Assembly: GCF_002836975.1 (NCBI RefSeq)
Contig: NZ_NIJK01000050.1
Coordinates: 1-50,491 of the forward strand
DNA: 50,491 nt
From: Shewanella indica
GTDB lineage: Bacteria; Pseudomonadota; Gammaproteobacteria; Enterobacterales; Shewanellaceae
Direction of reading: 5' to 3'
In this document: one piece after another, positions 50,166 through 50,491 of the stretch
Layout: every line of letters starts with the position of its first letter
How positions within the stretch are numbered: position 1 is the first letter of the stretch
The notes under the pieces: model-generated
The model's input: only the letters and a program-made list of their open reading frames with translations
What the model was told of the DNA's origin: nothing
Database searches by the model: none
Position numbers and translations under genes: made by a program

Positions 50166-50240
50166 CAAAAGGCTTTTACTCTGCAAAGCGGCGAAATATG
50201 TGCTAAACCTAGATCCCACCTTGAGTGAAATAGCCTTTTG
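50166..50240. repeat. Inverted repeat downstream of pssA
   Basis: CAAAAGGCT (50166-50174) and AGCCTTTTG (50232-50240) are exact inverted copies about 57 nt apart. Just inside, TTTACTC and GAGTGAAA continue the pairing with small bulges. Confidence 0.5.
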
Positions 50241-50351
50241 ACGAGCAACTCAGGTTAGTGAGCAAGTCAGTTTGCATAGCCATCTCAGTTGGTTCAAGTT
50301 ACTCATCGAGATGAAAAGGGACTTTAGGGTAATGTCTGTGTTGCTTAAAAG

Positions 50352-50379
50352 TTGACAGTAACCTGGTAATGCCTAAATA
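50352..50379 (+). promoter_or_regulatory. Candidate upstream promoter of the rRNA operon
   Basis: TTGACA (50352-50357), 16 nt, TAAATA (50374-50379) lies about 60 nt upstream of P1. A good -35 match and moderate -10. Confidence 0.4.
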
Positions 50380-50413
50380 GTGTTCGCTTGGTGTGGTTTT
50401 GCAAAAATCCCCC

Positions 50414-50441
50414 TTGCACAAAAGTTCAGGCTCCCTATAAT
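50414..50441 (+). promoter_or_regulatory. rRNA operon P1 promoter
   Basis: TTGCAC (50414-50419), 16 nt, TATAAT (50436-50441), then the GC-rich discriminator GCGCTCCC and CACTGACACGGC. The latter closely matches E. coli rrn P1 (TATAATGCGCCACCACTGACACGG). The discriminator suggests stringent control by ppGpp. The rRNA genes lie beyond the window. Confidence 0.9.
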
Positions 50442-50491
50442 GCGCTCCCACTGACACGGCACAGCGGCAACGCGAAAGACGTGACAGGGTC

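Larger units (their letters stand above)
50130..50491. other. Intergenic region leading into an rRNA operon
   Basis: No ORF of note. It contains a 9-bp inverted repeat (50166-50240), a candidate upstream promoter (50352-50379), the rrn P1 promoter (50414-50441) and the start of the rRNA leader. No clear terminator follows pssA. Confidence 0.7.

Overview
The window is a chromosomal segment of a gammaproteobacterium, almost certainly a Shewanella. The evidence is the gene set: NrfA-type nitrite reductase beside NarQ/NarP, a secreted DsbA-like protein with a GlyGly-CTERM tail, a YfeX/TyrA-type DyP peroxidase close to an FbpABC iron transporter and a gamma-glutamyltransferase, divergent argR/mdh, and many small lipoproteins. 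The species cannot be fixed from sequence alone. Base composition and codon use look uniform, and there are no tRNA genes, insertion sequences, prophage or CRISPR. The segment is mostly core genome, with small accessory elements such as a RES-Xre toxin-antitoxin pair.

Layout. 1-5.4 kb: DsbA-like protein, DnaJ-related protein, nitroreductase (all minus), the Xre/RES pair (plus) and a PHP-domain lipoprotein. 5.5-7.7 kb: a three-gene polar amino acid ABC importer. 8-10.3 kb: a phosphoribosyltransferase with a structured mRNA leader, a glycerophosphodiesterase lipoprotein and a small membrane protein. 10.4-17 kb (minus): an M1 aminopeptidase lipoprotein, then a compact operon transcribed as WD40 lipoprotein, slyX, a second peptide deformylase, a COG3014 lipoprotein and lpoB. 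17.2-19.9 kb: FkpA-type isomerase, ZntB/CorA transporter and YacL. 19.9-24 kb: narQ-narP divergent from nrfA, with a NarP-type 7-2-7 site between them, so the sensor/regulator pair sits beside its likely target. 24-26.6 kb: isochorismatase-family hydrolase and glnK-amtB, with a near-perfect NtrC site and a weak sigma-54 element upstream and a four-copy 21-bp repeat at the amtB stop codon. 26.7-30.8 kb: a small secreted protein, a transglutaminase/TPR lipoprotein, and a DUF4785-like lipoprotein plus lipase pair. 31.3-37.4 kb: aroG, an ATM1-type ABC exporter, three small unknown proteins, an FMN-dependent glutamate-synthase-like oxidoreductase and an exported histidine phosphatase. 37.5-40 kb: DUF5610-like protein, ferredoxin-NADP reductase, glutathione transferase and a small membrane protein. 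40.1-46.9 kb: fbpABC, ggt and a DyP peroxidase. 46.9-50.5 kb: argR and mdh (divergent), a DUF4124 protein, pssA, and a canonical rRNA P1 promoter, so the window stops in the leader of an rRNA operon.

No unmistakably new multi-gene defence or biosynthetic system was found. The most distinctive observations are the GlyGly-CTERM DsbA-like protein with a CHNC active site and a His-rich loop, the stop-codon-containing tandem repeat after amtB, the composite dyad between argR and mdh, the structured leader of the phosphoribosyltransferase mRNA, the perfect 10-bp dyad upstream of nrfA, and the operon joining a WD40 lipoprotein to a deformylase and lpoB. Start codons were re-chosen where a ribosome-binding site or signal peptide decided the matter, including TTG starts for the DsbA-like and COG3014 genes and GTG for the PHP lipoprotein.
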